Assembly: GCA_964642175.1 (NCBI GenBank) | Contig: CAZXOK010000004.1 | Location: 186,001 to 250,000, forward strand | DNA length: 64,000 bases | Direction: 5' to 3' | Origin: JANQGG01 sp964642175 | GTDB lineage: Bacteria > Bacteroidota > Chlorobiia > Chlorobiales > Chloroherpetonaceae | In this document: one piece after another, positions 26,505 through 36,424 of the stretch | Layout of the letters: each line of letters begins with the position of its first letter | Numbering within the stretch: position 1 is the stretch's first letter | The notes under the pieces: generated by a model | The model's input: the letters and a program-made list of their open reading frames with translations, nothing else | Databases searched by the model: none | Told to the model about the DNA's origin: nothing | Translations under genes and position numbers: made by a program

Positions 26505-28817
26505 TTAAAGGTTTCGGCGATCCTGCCCGGTACGTCTGTCGCCACTTCCCAGCCAAAACCCGCCTTTACGCCGATCATGACGTCGGCGGCGCTCATCTTC
26601 TGATTCTGGTTCCAGCTCTTCGGCTTCCAGGCCATCGGTTTTGGCCTGAGCCAGGTTTTCTTTCTCTACCTGAATATATTCTTCAACAGACAGAATCGGG
26701 GCACCCCAGAGTTTAATGGTTCTATCGCGGCTGGCTAAGGCCAGGTTATTGCCATCCGGGCTGAATTCAACGCCATAAAAATCGCCGGCTATCGATTCTT
26801 CTTCCCTGGCCCTGACTACATCCCATAATTTTACCACACAAAGCTTTCCGTTTCGGTTATAACTTGTTGAAACCAGCTTTTGCCCATCCTGGCTGAATTT
26901 TACAGACTCAATGCCATTGTGATGTCCCTCGAGCGTATGTTGTTCCTGGCCGCTTTCAACATCCCACAGCTTGGTGGTTTTATCCCAACTGGCCGAGGCG
27001 AGGGTTTTGCCATCCGGGCTGAAAGCCAGACCATTAACACAATACTCATGTCCCTGAAAGGTTCGTACTTTTTTCTTTTGCTGAACATTCCACATCATGA
27101 TGGTCATCGCCCAACCACCGGCAGCCAGATATTTGCCATCCGGACTGAACGCAATGGTATTCACCCCGTTTTTATCCGATTGCAGGGTTTTGATCAATTG
27201 ACCTTTTTGAACATCCCATAATTTTATAGTGCCGTCAGAGGAAGCCGAAGCCAGCATTGTATCGTTATTATTAAATAAAACCGAATTAATACTTTGTTTA
27301 TGCCCGGAGAGGCTCATTAACTCTTCCCCGGTTTCCACATCCCAGATCTTAATGGTTCTGTCGCTACTGGCTGAAGCAAGCAATTTATTGTTATGGCTGA
27401 AAGTAACAGAATAAACATACTCGCTCACCGAATGACCCATTAATGTTTGTACTTCTTCGCCGGTGCCAAGATCCGAAATAATAATCTTCCAACTGGCTGT
27501 TGCCATAAGTTTGGCATCACGGGTAAAGGCAATGGAGTTTACCCGGAGGGCATGTCCAAACACCCGCTGGGTCGGTTTAAAAACGACGGGTGTGGTAGTC
27601 CAGGTGCGTTTTTTAACCAGGTCGTCTCTTATGGCAAAGGCTTTCAATAAGCAATTGTTATCTGAGAATTCTTTTTTGATATTGTCGAGTAATTCTGTTA
27701 CACCACTATCCGCGATCATCATGGCATAACATTTCGCCAGCCTGGCTTCTACTTCCTCGAGAACATGAGAGCGAAGTTCGATATATAAATCCTTAACCTC
27801 ATCCTTTTGCCAAAAGTCAGAGTCCAGCAAGGCTTTTAGCGCATATAAGCGCTCTTTTTGGATCACCTCAAACAATGAATTGACCGCAAGAGGAATCTCT
27901 TGGAGGCGGGCATGTAATTTTGCTTTCAGGTAGAGGGCTTCCAGAACATGCTCGTTATGGTCTATGGCCAGTTCAATATACTTCATGCCATCCTGGTAAG
28001 CCTCTTGAATATAACAGCTTGTTGCTGCCTGAGCGAAGGCTTCGGCAGCGAGCCATTTTTTTAAATCGTCACGGTAAAGCGTCTGGTGGTACTCTTCACG
28101 GTTAATTTCCAATAGCCCTTCAAACAGACTGGTATCCCAATCGTCTGTGTTGGCATTTAAAAAATTATCTGCAGCTTTAACAAAAAAGGAGGTTGCGTAT
28201 TGTGGATTATAGAGGTCTGAACAATACAAATAAAGCAGGCCAATACGAAAATTGATTACGCCGTTAGTTTCATCGTTACCTGAAAGTAAATTCAACTGGC
28301 TTAACGCTTCACCATAATCCGCCTGTGATTTTGCTGATGCGTAAGATGAAAATGCTTTTTTATAGCGACTGATCAGGTCTGATTTATCTTCTGAAATTCC
28401 AAATAGCTGCTGAATCGGTTTTTTGGATATGCTGTTAATTCGGGACTGATCCAACGAAAGCGATCCACGCCAATCCAGCATAAAACCAAGTTGCATAGGT
28501 GTTTGCGAGGCATAAAGATACTTCGGGATTTGGTGCTCGAGCTTCCTGAACACAGCCCCCAATGATGCAAAAGGCTCTTTAAGTTCGCCTATAACCAATT
28601 CAGAGCATGCTTTTATGAAAGCAGCCGCTTGTTGTTCTTTGGAATCCGGGAGTGATTGTCCGCTTTTTTCCAACCATACTTTCAAGCGTTCCCTGATTTC
28701 CTTTTCGCTCAATTCAAGTACTTCTTCCAGGCTCTGGGCTTTAAATTGAGTTAATGACTCCTTAAACTGGTTTTCTGAACTCCCTTCCACAAAGGGGTTG
28801 ATTGAAAAACTTGGCAT
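26505..28817 (-). CDS. WD40 seven-bladed propeller protein with helical N-terminus and Arg-rich tail
   Basis: A protein of 770 aa. Residues about 1-410 are mostly helical with TPR-like pairs of helices (for example around 165-300). Residues about 418-715 contain seven WD40 repeats, recognisable by GH...SIAF and ...IKLWD elements, enough for one closed propeller. The last 30 residues are strongly basic, with RRRRHDRR and GDRRTGQDRRNL. There is no signal peptide or membrane helix, so it is a cytoplasmic scaffold of unknown partner. It lies inside an apparent ABC transporter operon. A second WD40 protein, joined to a J domain, is at 42.3-43.7 kb. Confidence 0.85.
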   Translation of the reverse strand: MPSFSINPFVEGSSENQFKESLTQFKAQSLEEVLELSEKEIRERLKVWLEKSGQSLPDSKEQQAAAFIKACSELVIGELKEPFASLGAVFRKLEHQIPKYLYASQTPMQLGFMLDWRGSLSLDQSRINSISKKPIQQLFGISEDKSDLISRYKKAFSSYASAKSQADYGEALSQLNLLSGNDETNGVINFRIGLLYLYCSDLYNPQYATSFFVKAADNFLNANTDDWDTSLFEGLLEINREEYHQTLYRDDLKKWLAAEAFAQAATSCYIQEAYQDGMKYIELAIDHNEHVLEALYLKAKLHARLQEIPLAVNSLFEVIQKERLYALKALLDSDFWQKDEVKDLYIELRSHVLEEVEARLAKCYAMMIADSGVTELLDNIKKEFSDNNCLLKAFAIRDDLVKKRTWTTTPVVFKPTQRVFGHALRVNSIAFTRDAKLMATASWKIIISDLGTGEEVQTLMGHSVSEYVYSVTFSHNNKLLASASSDRTIKIWDVETGEELMSLSGHKQSINSVLFNNNDTMLASASSDGTIKLWDVQKGQLIKTLQSDKNGVNTIAFSPDGKYLAAGGWAMTIMMWNVQQKKKVRTFQGHEYCVNGLAFSPDGKTLASASWDKTTKLWDVESGQEQHTLEGHHNGIESVKFSQDGQKLVSTSYNRNGKLCVVKLWDVVRAREEESIAGDFYGVEFSPDGNNLALASRDRTIKLWGAPILSVEEYIQVEKENLAQAKTDGLEAEELEPESEDERRRRHDRRKGGFWLGSGDRRTGQDRRNL

Positions 28818-28867
28818 ATGTGACGGAATGTTGAAAGAGTTTTTTTATTGCTTTACCTGTCTGTTCT

Positions 28868-30274
28868 TTATAAACAATAGTTCAACTGGTATGCTAAATC
28901 ACGTCTGGAAAGCCCATACATATGAATATAAGCCAAATTGAAGGCTAATATTGCAACATTTATTGCTGGTGCATTCATGGCCCGTTTTATTGCATTTGGT
29001 AATGTATAGACTTCTTTTGTTAGTGCCCTGTAACTTTCGATAAATGCTCCTATCTCTATGTTCTTTGGGACATATTGTATTTCCTGTGCCCATGAATAAC
29101 GAAATGCCTCAGGGTTGTTTTTATCAAATAACAACCGGTTTTCATCAGCCAGGCGATTAAATAACTCGGTGCCTGGTATTGGTCTGAGCAAGTTAATTCC
29201 GGGTATATCTATTTCAGCTTCATCAAGAAAATATCTGATGGCATCTGCTGTCTCAAGGGTATCTCCATCCAGACCATAGATCATGCTCCCATATAAACAA
29301 ATTCCGGCCGAGCGGATTCGTTTGAGATTATCTCGCAGGGTTTTAGCCGAGTTTTGTGTTTTGTGATGCGCTTTGTAAGATGCATCAGACAACCCCTCAA
29401 TTCCGACCAACAAACCTTTACAGCCAGATTTTGCCAGGGCTTTTAAAACCCTTTTCTGGGCCCCCAAACCCACTGTAGCCTGGCCTACCCACGAAATTTT
29501 AAGTGGTGCCAATTTAGTAAACAAGTCCTCGGCATACTCGGGATCGGCATTGATGGTATCATCAACAAAAAAGAACACCCTCTTATCTGAAGCCAACTGA
29601 TGGCTTACATCCCGGACCACCTGGTCAATCGGCCGATGGCGTACGGTTCTGCCACTCATCAGGGACACATTGCAAAAATCACAAAAGAACGGACAACCCC
29701 GTGTGGTTTGGATCAAATTGGTTGTAAAATAATTCTGAACATCCAATGCTTCTTTTTTTAAACCTGGTACTACCCCCAGAGCAGGAAAAGTTGAATTCTG
29801 ATACAGCGGTTTAAGGCTATGTTGTTTTAAATCCTCAAGAACCTCAGGCCAAAGCACCTCGGCTTCTCCCATAACCAATACATCGGCAAACTTCTTACAC
29901 TCCTCTGGAAAAAGTGTCACATGTGGGCCTCCCAGTACAACCTTTACGTCTTTTTCGCGAAAGGTTTTTGCGATCCAGAAGGCACTTTTTACTGCGCCGG
30001 TATGAACTGAAATACCCACCAAATCCCATTTTTCTTCAAATGGCAAATCATGAAAACGGGTATCTATGAGTTTGAACGAAATATCAGGGTCTTCAAAAGA
30101 GCTTAACAGCATAAGTCCATATGGCGGTATGGCAAAATGAGCCTTTTGAATAAGACCTCGTACTATTGAGTTTTTAAATTGCTTAAATCCGGTGAGCTGG
30201 TCGTTTGTGTTCATGGATTTTAACCCATCCACCCCGCTGTTTGCATGCGGGAAAATGAGCAAAACGTCTTTCAT
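28868..30274 (-). CDS. B12-binding domain radical SAM protein
   Basis: A protein of 468 aa. The N-terminal part (about 1-160) resembles a cobalamin-binding domain, with VVLGGPHVTLFPEEC and DVLVMGEAE. The radical SAM cluster motif is C194-P-F-F-C198-D-F-C201, followed by the usual barrel with FVDDTINADPEYAE and LLVGIEGLSDASYK. Such enzymes use SAM and often B12 for methylation or C-C chemistry; the substrate is not evident. It is placed between the ABC permease gene (94 bp upstream) and the WD40 gene (50 bp downstream), all on the minus strand. Confidence 0.88.
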   Translation of the reverse strand: MKDVLLIFPHANSGVDGLKSMNTNDQLTGFKQFKNSIVRGLIQKAHFAIPPYGLMLLSSFEDPDISFKLIDTRFHDLPFEEKWDLVGISVHTGAVKSAFWIAKTFREKDVKVVLGGPHVTLFPEECKKFADVLVMGEAEVLWPEVLEDLKQHSLKPLYQNSTFPALGVVPGLKKEALDVQNYFTTNLIQTTRGCPFFCDFCNVSLMSGRTVRHRPIDQVVRDVSHQLASDKRVFFFVDDTINADPEYAEDLFTKLAPLKISWVGQATVGLGAQKRVLKALAKSGCKGLLVGIEGLSDASYKAHHKTQNSAKTLRDNLKRIRSAGICLYGSMIYGLDGDTLETADAIRYFLDEAEIDIPGINLLRPIPGTELFNRLADENRLLFDKNNPEAFRYSWAQEIQYVPKNIEIGAFIESYRALTKEVYTLPNAIKRAMNAPAINVAILAFNLAYIHMYGLSRRDLAYQLNYCL

Positions 30275-30368
30275 CTATTGAACACTTATGAATCTTTGCA
30301 GGAAAAAGACATGGTTAAAAATATAATATAGGGCACCGAATTCCTAATCTGCCCCAAAAAAAGATCTG

Positions 30369-31247
30369 TTACTCTCGTCGTTTTCGAATCTGGGGCAAGG
30401 CAACCGCAAGCAGCACAAAAAATGCGGTCACCAGTTTCAAATCAATGGGATTTAAACCCAAGCGAAGTGCCAGTGCCACCAATATTCTAAATATAATTGC
30501 ACCCAAGATTGCCCCGCCGATACGCTGGCTTAAAGTCACCCGGCCGGGTTTAATAGCCAGAATGGATTCACCAATAATCACACTGGCCAGCCCAAAGACA
30601 ATAATCCCAATACCCATGTTGATATCTGCAAACCCCTGGTACTGGCTTACCAAAGATCCGCTTAAGGCAATAATGGCATTCGACAGGCCGATCCCAAATA
30701 TTTTTACCCGATCTATATCAACCCCCTGCGCCGCAATCATGGTTTCGTTATCACCCGTGGCGCGCATGGCCAATCCAAAGTCGGTTTTAAAGAGCAGTGA
30801 GAGCAAAACAAGAAAAATGGCGGCTGCTGTAAAAAAATAGGCCATGGGCGCCACCCAGAATGCGTAATCCTGAAAAAACAACTCAAAGGGTGCCATAACA
30901 CTTTCGACACCAATCAGCGGAATATTACTCCGTCCCATGATATGGAGATTTACAGAGTATAACCCGGTGGTCACCAGGATCCCGGAGAGCAGTCCATTGA
31001 CACGAAACTTGGTGTGGATCATGCCTGTGGTGGCTCCGGCCGAGAATCCTGCGAGCATAGACAAGGCAACGGCCATATAGGGATTAGCCCCTCCGGCAAT
31101 CAACGAGGCTGAAACACTGGCTCCTAATGTTAAACTTCCATCGGCAGTTATATCCGGGAAATTATAGATGCGCATGGTAATAAAAACCCCCATGGCTAAA
31201 AACCCGTAACACAAACCGAGGGAAATGGCGCCTAGCCACAATTCCAT
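30369..31247 (-). CDS. ABC transporter permease (TrpXYZ-like / LivH superfamily)
   Basis: A protein of 292 aa with eight or nine membrane helices. It begins ELWLGAISLGLCYGFLAMGV and includes YNFPDITADGSLTLGASVSA and a cytoplasmic loop LAMRATGDNETMIAAQGVD, the hallmark of the permease paired with TrpXYZ-like ATPases. It likely forms an importer with the ATPase at 25.7-26.5 kb, from which it is separated by two unrelated genes. The periplasmic ABC_sub_bind component is not found in the window. mutS precedes it by 68 bp on the same strand. Confidence 0.9.
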   Translation of the reverse strand: MELWLGAISLGLCYGFLAMGVFITMRIYNFPDITADGSLTLGASVSASLIAGGANPYMAVALSMLAGFSAGATTGMIHTKFRVNGLLSGILVTTGLYSVNLHIMGRSNIPLIGVESVMAPFELFFQDYAFWVAPMAYFFTAAAIFLVLLSLLFKTDFGLAMRATGDNETMIAAQGVDIDRVKIFGIGLSNAIIALSGSLVSQYQGFADINMGIGIIVFGLASVIIGESILAIKPGRVTLSQRIGGAILGAIIFRILVALALRLGLNPIDLKLVTAFFVLLAVALPQIRKRRE

Positions 31248-31315
31248 AAAACTAAGGATTTACGCCCAATATTATGAGCAGGTAGTTAGTTGTAATACCA
31301 TAGCTGATATATGCA

Positions 31316-33973
31316 TCAGAAACTTTTTTCTGCCATGGTTTTCAGTTCCGAGAGCTTCAATAAGGCTTCAATCGGGGTTAATTTATTGATATCCAGTTTT
31401 GATAATTCGTTTTTTAAAGCGCTATCACCCAGTTCATACATGGAAATCTGGTAATTAAAACCACCATTTCCTGTTGAAGGTCTCTGAACTGCTTTGGTTC
31501 TCTTTTTGCCTTTCTGTGCCGATCGGGCTTCCAGTTCAGCTAAAATCTCTTTTGCACGTGAAACAACTTCCATTGGCAAGCCGGCCATTCGAGCCACTTC
31601 AATGCCATAACTGTTATCAGCGGCACCTTTTTCTATCTTTCTTAGAAAAATCACCTGGTCGCCAACTTCTTCAACCGTCGCATTGTAATTGGCAAGATAC
31701 GTTAATTGAGCTTCCAGGTCGGCCAGTTCGTGATAGTGGGTTGCAAACAGGGTTTTTGCACCAATTTGATCATGAATATATTCCGATATGGCCCAGGCAA
31801 TGGACATGCCATCAAACGTGCTGGTACCACGACCAACTTCATCAAGTAAAATCAGGCTTTCTTTGGTGGCATTGTGTAAAATGTTGGCCGCTTCATTCAT
31901 TTCAACCAAGAACGTGCTTTCACCGGCTGATAAATTATCCGAAGCACCTACTCGTGTGAAAATTTTATCCACCAGTCCAATGTTGGCATGCTCAGCAGGA
32001 ACGAAACACCCCGACTGGGCCAGAAGCACGATCAGGCCGGTTTGCCGCAGGTAAGAGCTCTTACCCGACATGTTCGGCCCGGTGATGATCATGAAATGGT
32101 GCTCATTGTTGAAATAACAATCGTTGGGAACATAGGCTTCGTCGGCCGGCAAGAGTTGCTCCAGGACCGGGTGACGGCCATGGCGTATGGCCAGTTGATA
32201 GCCTTCATGCACCTCGGGCTTGGTAAAGTTGTTTTGATCCGATACACTGGTAAACGAACACAAACAATCCAGCGAGGCTACCGCCTGGGCATTGGTTTGC
32301 AATTCACGGGCAAATCCGGAAATGAAGCGACACAGCCCCTGAAAGAGTTCCTGCTCCAACAGTCCTATGCGTTCCTGTGCATTGAGGATTTTGGTTTCGT
32401 AATCTTTAAGTTCGGCTATGGTATACCGCTCGGCATTGACCAGGGTTTGCTTTTTCTCATATTCTTCGGGCACTTTCTGGGCATGCACCCGACCTATTTC
32501 GATATAGTACCCAAAAACCTTGTTATACTGAACCTTGAGCGTGGCAATGCCGGTGCGCTCACGCTCGCGCGTCTGTATCGCTTTTAGTTTATCGCGTGCC
32601 GAAAAGGCAATCTCGCGCAGATCGTCGAGTTCAGCATTAAATCCTTTTTTGATGGTATGCCCGTCACCAACACTTACCGGGGTGTCCGGATCTATGGCCA
32701 GGGTGATTTTTTCTATGAGATCGGTGCTTGGAACCAGGCTTTGACCAATATGCTGTAACGCCTCCGAACTGACTGCGTTTAAAAGCTCTTTGAGATTTCC
32801 AATGGCTTCAAGCGAATGGCTCAAGTTCAGAATCTCCCTGGGATTTGCCCTGCCTGTTGCAATGCGCGAGAGCACACGCTCCAGATCACAAATCGATGAT
32901 AATTGTGTTTGAATATCATCATGAAGCTTTTGATGGGCCAGCAATTCTTCAACAGCATCCAGTCGGTTTTGCACCACGCGAAGTTCTTTGGAGGGTCGCG
33001 ATATCCATTTTTTCAGGAGCCTGGCCCCTAAAGCGGTGCGGGTTTTATCTATCACTTCAACCAATGTTCCGTGTCGGTTGCCCAGATTCATCGAGAACGT
33101 GATCTCCAGGTTTCGCCGGGTTTGGCTATCGAGCACCATGTGTTTACTGGTTTCAAACCGGGACAGACCGGTTACATAAGCCAGTTTTCCGCGCTGGGTT
33201 TCCTCTATGTAGGTTAAAATGGCCGAGGCTGCAATAACACCATCGGGCAGATCATCTACGCCAAATCCTTTCAGGGAATGGGTTTTAAAATGCCCAAGCA
33301 GGGTTTGCCGGGCATATTCATCATTATAAACCCATTCTTCCAAATGAGAGAAGATCACCTGAGAGCCCAAAACCTGTTGAAGGGCTTGCTTGTGATGTTT
33401 TTGCGATTTTGAGATCAGCACCTCGGAAGGATGCACGGTATGAAGCAAATCTTTGAGTTCGGGTTCAAAAACCTCGGCTAACTGGAACTCAGCGGTGGTA
33501 ACATCAATAAAGGCCACCCCAACCCGGGCATCCGTTTTGGATGTTTTTGGATAATGCAAGGCACAGAGGTAGTTATTGCGCTTTTCATCCAGAATCCGAT
33601 CATTAAAATTTACACCCGGGGTAATGATATCTGTCACTTCGCGTTTCACAACACCTTTGGCCTGCCTGGGATCTTCCATCTGTTCACAAATGGCAACCCG
33701 ATACCCTTTTTGAACCAACTTGGCCAGGTAGGTATCCATGGCATGATGAGGAAACCCTGCCATGGGAACTTGTGAAGCCGATCCATTGGCCCGGCGGGTG
33801 AGAACAATATTCAAAGCCGAGGAAAGTGTTTTGGCATCCTGGTAAAAGGCCTCGTAAAAGTCACCGACTCTAAACAAAAGCAGGGCCTCCGGATGCTGGG
33901 CCTTAACCTGGTCGTATTGCCTCATCATCGGGGTTTCATCGCGCCGAGATATCTGTTTGTCTTTTTTGGCCAT
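31316..33973 (-). CDS. mutS: DNA mismatch repair protein MutS
   Basis: A protein of 885 aa, full MutS1 length. Mismatch-recognition motif F39-Y-E41 is in VGDFYEAF. Connector, core and clamp domains follow, and the ATPase domain has Walker A GPNMSGKS (starting at residue 632), Walker B LILLDEVGRGTSTFDG and the helix-turn-helix end. It recognises mismatches and small loops and recruits MutL, which is not in the window. It is the first gene of the minus-strand run reaching to the photolyase. Confidence 0.97.
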   Translation of the reverse strand: MAKKDKQISRRDETPMMRQYDQVKAQHPEALLLFRVGDFYEAFYQDAKTLSSALNIVLTRRANGSASQVPMAGFPHHAMDTYLAKLVQKGYRVAICEQMEDPRQAKGVVKREVTDIITPGVNFNDRILDEKRNNYLCALHYPKTSKTDARVGVAFIDVTTAEFQLAEVFEPELKDLLHTVHPSEVLISKSQKHHKQALQQVLGSQVIFSHLEEWVYNDEYARQTLLGHFKTHSLKGFGVDDLPDGVIAASAILTYIEETQRGKLAYVTGLSRFETSKHMVLDSQTRRNLEITFSMNLGNRHGTLVEVIDKTRTALGARLLKKWISRPSKELRVVQNRLDAVEELLAHQKLHDDIQTQLSSICDLERVLSRIATGRANPREILNLSHSLEAIGNLKELLNAVSSEALQHIGQSLVPSTDLIEKITLAIDPDTPVSVGDGHTIKKGFNAELDDLREIAFSARDKLKAIQTRERERTGIATLKVQYNKVFGYYIEIGRVHAQKVPEEYEKKQTLVNAERYTIAELKDYETKILNAQERIGLLEQELFQGLCRFISGFARELQTNAQAVASLDCLCSFTSVSDQNNFTKPEVHEGYQLAIRHGRHPVLEQLLPADEAYVPNDCYFNNEHHFMIITGPNMSGKSSYLRQTGLIVLLAQSGCFVPAEHANIGLVDKIFTRVGASDNLSAGESTFLVEMNEAANILHNATKESLILLDEVGRGTSTFDGMSIAWAISEYIHDQIGAKTLFATHYHELADLEAQLTYLANYNATVEEVGDQVIFLRKIEKGAADNSYGIEVARMAGLPMEVVSRAKEILAELEARSAQKGKKRTKAVQRPSTGNGGFNYQISMYELGDSALKNELSKLDINKLTPIEALLKLSELKTMAEKSF

Positions 33974-34099
33974 TGAAACTGCCGGTTTAGGGTCGCATAG
34001 GAATGTCTTTAAAGCAAAAATGAAAGAGTACCGATAGTACCTCTCTTTTTTTTATATTCATGGCTTAGTTACTGTATATCTAAATAAAATACATGATTT

Positions 34100-34552
34100 A
34101 TGCATAGCCTTCAACCATTTGCTTATGATACTCTCATTTTAATTCATGTTTTAAGTTTTGCGATCTGGCTTGGTCTTGTACTGGCTTCCTTTATTGTTAT
34201 CCGGGTATTAGAACCAAAACTCACAGATGCCCGGGCCGATATACCGGCATTTCAGGGGATTTTACAGAGTTATATTAAAGGCGAAACAAAATTTATTGAT
34301 TTTACTTTTCCGACTCTGTTAATATCGGGTCTGTTGTTGGCTGGTTTTTTTACGGGCTGGAATTACTGGGTTTTCACAAAAATTGTGTTGGTTGTCTTGC
34401 AATTTGCAGCTACCATCGGATTTATTTTTAGCCGCATCCGCAAGATTGAGTACCCCTGCAGCCGTAAGATGTATAAAAAATGGTATATGTTAGTTGGTAT
34501 TTCACTTACTTTTTTCACAATAAACATCCTGTTTGTTTATTTTGGGCGATAA
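34100..34552 (+). CDS. small four-helix membrane protein, function unknown
   Basis: A protein of 150 aa with four hydrophobic helices (about 10-32, 70-88, 93-112 and 127-147). The first helix carries ILIHVLSFAIWLGL with His16, and the pattern recalls DUF2269/CopD-like membrane proteins in which such His can bind heme or copper, but the match is only general. It is alone between mutS (divergent, 126-bp shared upstream region) and rplU. Confidence 0.6.
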   Translation: MHSLQPFAYDTLILIHVLSFAIWLGLVLASFIVIRVLEPKLTDARADIPAFQGILQSYIKGETKFIDFTFPTLLISGLLLAGFFTGWNYWVFTKIVLVVLQFAATIGFIFSRIRKIEYPCSRKMYKKWYMLVGISLTFFTINILFVYFGR

Positions 34553-34637
34553 AAACCACAGAAAAGAATTTTGCTGAATTCGTTAAAAATACTTACATTA
34601 AAAGCTTTGAAAGTTAAACACATTTAGATTTTTCAGA

Positions 34638-34937
34638 ATGCGAGCAATTGTAGAAATTTCAGATAAACAATTTGTTGTTACCCAGGGTGATAAGCTGTTT
34701 GTGCCTCTTCAAAAATCCGAAGAAGGTGCAGAAGTTACTTTCGATAAAGTGTTGCTCACAAGCGATGAAAATGGCGCGGTGGTAAATCCATCTGCCAAAG
34801 TGAATGCTAAAGTGATCAGGCATCTTAAAGCTGAAAAGATCATGGTGTTCAAGAAGAAACGTCGCAAAAGATACCGTCGCACAAAAGGACACCGTCAGCA
34901 ACTAACCGAAATTGAAATCACATCATTATCCAACTAA
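34638..34937 (+). CDS. rplU: 50S ribosomal protein L21
   Basis: A protein of 99 aa, standard length. It starts MRAIVEISDKQFVV and has the basic KIMVFKKKRRKRYRRTKGHR segment that contacts 23S rRNA. It is followed by rpmA after 26 bp, the universal L21-L27 pair. The closing terminator follows rpmA. Confidence 0.97.
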   Translation: MRAIVEISDKQFVVTQGDKLFVPLQKSEEGAEVTFDKVLLTSDENGAVVNPSAKVNAKVIRHLKAEKIMVFKKKRRKRYRRTKGHRQQLTEIEITSLSN

Positions 34938-34963
34938 GTTAGAAATTAAATCTTAAGCAAACT

Positions 34964-35218
34964 ATGGCACATAAAAAAGGTGGTGGATCAACCAAGAACG
35001 GAAGAGATAGTAATCCACAATATTTAGGTGTAAAAGCATTTGGCGGAGAGTCGGTTCATGCCGGATCCATTATCGTACGCCAACGTGGTACGAAATTCAA
35101 ACCCGGAAAGAATGCCGGTTTGGGTAAAGATCATACCATTTTTGCGCTTAGCAATGGCAAAGTGAAATTCCGTACTTATAAAAACAATAAAAAGTACATC
35201 GATATTATCACAGATTAA
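34964..35218 (+). CDS. rpmA: 50S ribosomal protein L27
   Basis: A protein of 84 aa, standard length. It starts MAHKKGGGSTKNGRDS without the cleavable N-terminal extension seen in some Firmicutes, so the flexible tail reaches the peptidyl-transferase centre directly. It has the typical GSIIVRQRGTKFKPG and a basic C-terminus. It pairs with rplU and is followed by a strong terminator. Confidence 0.98.
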   Translation: MAHKKGGGSTKNGRDSNPQYLGVKAFGGESVHAGSIIVRQRGTKFKPGKNAGLGKDHTIFALSNGKVKFRTYKNNKKYIDIITD

Positions 35219-35240
35219 GATTTTATCCGGAGTATTTCAG

Positions 35241-35270
35241 GCCACCCGCCGGGTGGCTTTTTTTATTTTT
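35241..35270 (+). terminator. Rho-independent terminator of rplU-rpmA
   Basis: GCCACCC and GGGTGGC form a GC-rich stem with a CGCC-type loop, followed by TTTTTTTATTTTT. Confidence 0.94.
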
Positions 35271-35441
35271 CATTTTTACCCGCCCCTCAATTTTCATATC
35301 TTTGGGTACGATTAAACATCACCAGGAAAATTTACCAGACTTTGATTTTATCTCAGAACCGATACTCAACCCATGATGAATTTTCCAATTAACCTCGTTT
35401 AGTCTTAACCCTTTTTTTTAACCATACAAAGTAAAAACCAA

Positions 35442-36374
35442 ATGAAAATAACAGTTATCGGAGCCGGGAATGTTGGTGCTACTGCAACACAACGGATCCT
35501 GGAAAAACATTTGGCAAAAGAAGTTGTTCTGGTCGATGTTGTTGAAGGTGTTCCACAGGGTAAAGCCTTGGACATGTATGAATCGGCACCTGTAGAGCTT
35601 TTTGATACCAAAGTCATTGGCACAAATTCCTATGAAGAAACTGCCGGATCGGATATTGTATTGATCACGGCCGGGCGTCCGCGTAAGCCGGGTATGAGCC
35701 GCGATGACTTGCTTGCCATGAATGCAGACATTGTAAAAACCGTTACAGAAGCGGCTGTCTCGAAATCACCGAATGCTTTTATCATTGTTGTTTCAAACCC
35801 ACTAGATGTGATGACTTATGTTTCATATCTCAAAAGTGGATTTCCGAAAGAACGCGTTATTGGCATGGCCGGAGTTTTGGATACAGCTCGATTTCGGTCG
35901 TTTATTGCAATGGAGCTGAATGTATCTGTTCAGGATGTAAATGCATTTGTACTTGGCGGCCATGGCGATTCCATGGTACCGGTTGTCAAATACACCAGTG
36001 TTGCCGGAATTCCTTTAAGCGAATTACTGCCCCAGGAACGCATTGATGCTATCGTTGACCGCACTCGCAAGGGCGGTGCTGAAATCGTGAATTATTTGAA
36101 AACCGGCTCTGCCTTTTATGCGCCTTCTTCTTCAGCCGTAGAAATGATTGAATCCATCGTAAAAGACCGCAAACGCATCCTGCCCTGCGCTGTTTGCCTT
36201 GATGGCCAATATGGCTTGAATGATGTATTTGTGGGTGTTCCTGTAAAACTGGGCGCCAAAGGTGTTGAAGACATCTATGAGATCAACCTCAATGATACCG
36301 ATCTTAAATCACTTCTGGACTCAGCCAAAGATGTAAAAGATCAGTGTGCTAAAGTTGCTGAAATGATCAAGTAA
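35442..36374 (+). CDS. mdh: malate dehydrogenase (LDH-like type)
   Basis: A protein of 310 aa. The NAD motif is GAGNVGATAT at the start. The mobile loop reads AGRPRKPGMSRDDL, with Arg at the position that favours malate/oxaloacetate over lactate, and the catalytic His lies in LGGHGDSMVP. It interconverts malate and oxaloacetate with NAD in the citrate cycle. It is a single gene: a terminator lies before it (after rpmA) and another follows. Confidence 0.96.
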   Translation: MKITVIGAGNVGATATQRILEKHLAKEVVLVDVVEGVPQGKALDMYESAPVELFDTKVIGTNSYEETAGSDIVLITAGRPRKPGMSRDDLLAMNADIVKTVTEAAVSKSPNAFIIVVSNPLDVMTYVSYLKSGFPKERVIGMAGVLDTARFRSFIAMELNVSVQDVNAFVLGGHGDSMVPVVKYTSVAGIPLSELLPQERIDAIVDRTRKGGAEIVNYLKTGSAFYAPSSSAVEMIESIVKDRKRILPCAVCLDGQYGLNDVFVGVPVKLGAKGVEDIYEINLNDTDLKSLLDSAKDVKDQCAKVAEMIK

Positions 36375-36395
36375 TTCATTCGTTTTATGTATATG

Positions 36396-36424
36396 TAAAA
36401 AAGCGCCTTTATGGCGCTTTTTTC
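36396..36424 (+). terminator. Rho-independent terminator of mdh
   Basis: AAAAAAGCGCC and GGCGCTTTTTT pair around TTTAT. The flanking A and T runs make it potentially bidirectional; the minus-strand lpxD ends 168 bp further on. Confidence 0.93.

Noticed and set aside
34020..34060. GAGTAC..GTACCTC hairpin with a T run between mutS and the four-helix gene
   Set aside because: The stem needs a bulge, and it lies upstream of both divergent genes, so no transcript needs ending there.
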